Part shown: positions 6,221-7,990 of the stretch, piece after piece
How positions within the stretch are numbered: the stretch's first letter is position 1
How the letters are laid out: every line of letters starts with the position of its first letter
Source: Verrucomicrobiota bacterium
GTDB taxonomy: Bacteria > Verrucomicrobiota > Verrucomicrobiia > Opitutales > Opitutaceae
DNA length: 7,990 nt
Reading direction: 5' to 3'
NCBI GenBank assembly: GCA_023443985.1
Contig: JAEZSJ010000048.1
Coordinates: forward strand, 1 to 7,990
The notes under the pieces: generated by a model
What the model was told of the DNA's origin: nothing
What the model saw: only the letters and a program-made list of their open reading frames with translations
The model's database searches: none
Made by a program: the position numbers and the translations under genes

Positions 6221-6792
6221 CGGAAGGCGAGGAAGAGGAGGGCGCCCAGACCGGCGAGAAGCGGCAGCTGCACGAGCAGCCGCAGGGCGGACGAGCGCCG
6301 GGTGGCGCGCCAGGCGAAGTCGACCACCCGGGCGATCGGCCCGAGCGAGATCGCCTGCGGGGTCATCTTGAAGAGCTGGGGCGCGGGGCCGGCGCGCAGG
6401 AACGCGGCCCGCATCGCGGCGGTGAGCTCGCGTGGGGGCGGCACGGGCGCGAGGAACGCGTCGGGCCAGCGGCCGGGGGCGTCGGCCAGGGCGAGGGCGA
6501 GGCGGCCGCGCACGCCCAGCCGCCGCGAGTGGCCCGCCTGGGCGAGGACGCGGCCGAACCACTCCGTGATCACGCGGTCGGCCTCGCGCAACGCGAGGGT
6601 GACCGGCGGCTCGTCGGGGGCGTGCAATGACTGTCGCCAGGCGGTGGCGACGATGCTCTTGGTGAGCTCGCTGATCGCCAGCGGCCGCACGATGCGGTGC
6701 GCGCGGAGGTAGCTCTCGACGCGCTGGAAGGCGTCGTTCCAGTCCTCGGCGGTGCGCGGGGGAAAGTCCGGCGTGGCGGGTTGGACGCTCAT
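6217..6792 (-). CDS. Small membrane-anchored protein encoded between opgG and opgH
   Basis: I do not recognise a named family. The 191-aa product starts at the ATG at 6792 (MSVQPATPDF). Residues 1-165 look soluble and mostly helical, with WNDAFQRVESYLRAHR (18-33) and LREADRVITEWFGRVL (68-83). A single membrane segment (about 170-190) follows WRATRRSSALR, so by the positive-inside rule the soluble part would face the cytoplasm. The start shares ATGA with the opgG stop, and the stop TGA overlaps the TTG of opgH, so it is translated within the opg operon. It lies where the N-terminal cytoplasmic domain of OpgH would be encoded in proteobacteria. A faint resemblance to that domain (a WPD followed later by L-x-A-M) is from memory only. 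Inference: an accessory subunit of OpgH. The alternative is an unrelated envelope protein. Confidence 0.82.
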   Translation of the reverse strand: MSVQPATPDFPPRTAEDWNDAFQRVESYLRAHRIVRPLAISELTKSIVATAWRQSLHAPDEPPVTLALREADRVITEWFGRVLAQAGHSRRLGVRGRLALALADAPGRWPDAFLAPVPPPRELTAAMRAAFLRAGPAPQLFKMTPQAISLGPIARVVDFAWRATRRSSALRLLVQLPLLAGLGALLFLAFR

Positions 6793-7990
6793 GGCTGCCA
6801 CGAATAGACCCAAGTTTCGCTCACCGGCGTGTACCCCTGCCGCAGCCGGCAACGGATCTCCACGGCCCGGCCGGGGGCCTCGGCCTCGGTCTCCAGCGCG
6901 ACGCGCCAGGAGGCGTCGACCGGGTTCTTGCGCACGGAGCGCCGGAGGAGTTTCGCGCCCGGGCCGAGACCGATCTCGGCATCGAGTGCGCCGTCGTCGA
7001 GGCGGGCGAGCGCGCTGCTCGCGAAATCGATCCAGAACAGCCGGCCGAGCGGGCGCTCCGGCAGCGAACCGACGTGGGTGGCGACCACCGGCGCGTGCGC
7101 CTGGGCCGCGGGTTCGCCCTCCGTCCAGCGGAGCCGGTAGCGGAGCTCGAGGGGCTCGCCCGGGGCGGGCGGATGGTCGGGGGCCCAGAAGGCCACGATG
7201 TTGGCCTCGAGCGGCCCGACGGCCGGGCTCTCCACGAGCTGCACGCGGCCGGGGCCCCAGTCGCCGATCGGCTCCACCCACACGGAGGGCCGCCGGTGGT
7301 AGTCGGCATCGAGGTCGCCGTAGTGCTCGAAGACGCGATCGCGCTGGAGCAGACCGAAGCCGCGCAGGCCGCCGACCCCGATTCCCGAGGCGAAGGGCCC
7401 GGGCGGATTCTGCAACGGGCGCCAGAAGGCCGCGCCGTCGGCCGAGAGCACCGCCAACCCGTCCGCCTCGTGCACCTCGGGCCGGGGCTGCCCGGGCGGC
7501 CGGTCGCTGTTTTCGCCGTACCAAAACATTCCCGACAGAGGCGCGAAGCCGGGCTGGGCCACCGCGGCGCGGAAGACGACGGCCGCCCGCACGTCGATCA
7601 CGGTGGTCGCGGCCGGGACCACGACGAACTCGTAGGCGCCCACCGCCCGCGGGCTTTCCAGCAGGGCGTAGATGATGAGCGAGTCGGCGCCGACATTCGG
7701 CCGGCCGATCCAGAACTCCGTGAAACGCGGATGTTCCTCCTCGGCGAGCGGTCCGGCGTCGAGGGCCAGCGCGCGAGCGGCGAGTCCGAAGTTCTGCCCC
7801 GCGCCCAGGGCGCGGAAGGTGGCCCCGCCGCCGGGAAAGACGAGGAGTTCGTCGAAGTGCTCTGCGCGGTTGAGCGGGCTGTGCACGCGGAAACCACCGT
7901 AGCCGAGCGTGGCCGGCAGGCGCGGCGGCCGGAGCGCGCCGTAGTCGAACAGGCTCCCGACAAACGGGATGTCCTGGACATGGGTGGCGC
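6789..7990 (-). CDS. opgG: Glucan biosynthesis protein OpgG (MdoG), N-terminus outside the window
   Basis: This is a periplasmic protein of OPG synthesis. The OpgG/OpgD family has been assigned to GH186, acting on beta-1,2-glucan. About 399 C-terminal residues are visible; the frame stays open to the right edge, and E. coli OpgG has about 511, so roughly 110 residues including the signal peptide are missing. A GTG at 7886 lies inside the conserved segment LGYGGFRVHSPLN and is not the start. Other landmarks are SGMFWYGEN (near 7520-7545), LQRDRVFEHYGDLDADY (near 7300-7350), RRPSVWVEPIGDWGPG (about 7250-7300), and the RYRLRW region (about 7130), after which the C-terminal Ig-like domain begins. 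It is first in the visible operon and ends in a 4-nt overlap with the next gene. Confidence 0.95.
   Translation of the reverse strand, partial: ATHVQDIPFVGSLFDYGALRPPRLPATLGYGGFRVHSPLNRAEHFDELLVFPGGGATFRALGAGQNFGLAARALALDAGPLAEEEHPRFTEFWIGRPNVGADSLIIYALLESPRAVGAYEFVVVPAATTVIDVRAAVVFRAAVAQPGFAPLSGMFWYGENSDRPPGQPRPEVHEADGLAVLSADGAAFWRPLQNPPGPFASGIGVGGLRGFGLLQRDRVFEHYGDLDADYHRRPSVWVEPIGDWGPGRVQLVESPAVGPLEANIVAFWAPDHPPAPGEPLELRYRLRWTEGEPAAQAHAPVVATHVGSLPERPLGRLFWIDFASSALARLDDGALDAEIGLGPGAKLLRRSVRKNPVDASWRVALETEAEAPGRAVEIRCRLRQGYTPVSETWVYSWQP

Noticed and set aside
6221..6562. N-terminal extension of OpgH in its own frame up to 6562
   Set aside because: The translation is Pro/Arg/Ala-rich without hydrophobic pattern and does not resemble the OpgH N-terminal domain. 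The overlapping frame encodes a better-behaved protein with coupled start and stop.
4667..6712. A 681-codon open frame on the plus strand, antisense to opgH
   Set aside because: It lies opposite strongly conserved OpgH coding sequence and its translation is low-complexity (Glu/Arg/Ala/Gln-rich) with no recognisable domain. Long antisense frames are expected in very GC-rich DNA.
6793..7524. N-terminal extension of the small opg-operon protein up to 7524
   Set aside because: It overlaps well-conserved opgG coding sequence and its translation is Arg-rich and low in complexity; the ATG at 6792 sits exactly on the opgG stop.

Overview
The window is GC-rich chromosomal DNA from a Gram-negative bacterium. 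This is indicated by a periplasmic glucan (OPG) biosynthesis locus and by an exported glycosidase with a Sec-type signal peptide. The mix of a GH30 glycosidase, a 330-residue NAD malate dehydrogenase, an AroF-type DAHP synthase and opgG/opgH, with very high G+C and no visible Shine-Dalgarno sequences, would fit the Opitutaceae (Verrucomicrobiota). That placement is inference from general gene content, not proof. No mobile element, CRISPR array, tRNA or rRNA is seen.

Layout from left to right. (1) 22-1452, plus strand: an exported GH30 glycoside hydrolase. (2) 1453-1588: a convergent gap with a strong intrinsic terminator serving the minus strand. (3) 1589-2581, minus: malate dehydrogenase (mdh). 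(4) 2638-3714, minus: class I DAHP synthase (aroF-like), 56 nt upstream of mdh and probably co-transcribed with it. (5) 3715-4093: a gap of about 380 nt with two terminator-like hairpins on the minus strand, a third GC hairpin, a 10-nt-phased direct repeat and a weak candidate promoter. (6) 4094 to beyond 7990, minus: an operon opgG - small membrane protein gene - opgH whose three genes overlap by a few nucleotides at each junction. opgG runs off the right edge of the window.

How the genes work together. OpgH is the inner-membrane glucosyltransferase that polymerises glucose from UDP-glucose and exports it. OpgG acts on the glucan backbone in the periplasm. The 191-residue protein encoded between them has one C-terminal membrane segment and occupies the place where the N-terminal cytoplasmic domain of proteobacterial OpgH would be encoded; OpgH itself begins just before its first membrane segment. 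This split arrangement is the most interesting protein-level observation. aroF and mdh are housekeeping genes (shikimate pathway entry, TCA cycle). The hairpins ahead of aroF could be either the terminator of the opg operon or an attenuator controlling aroF, and the sequence alone does not decide this.
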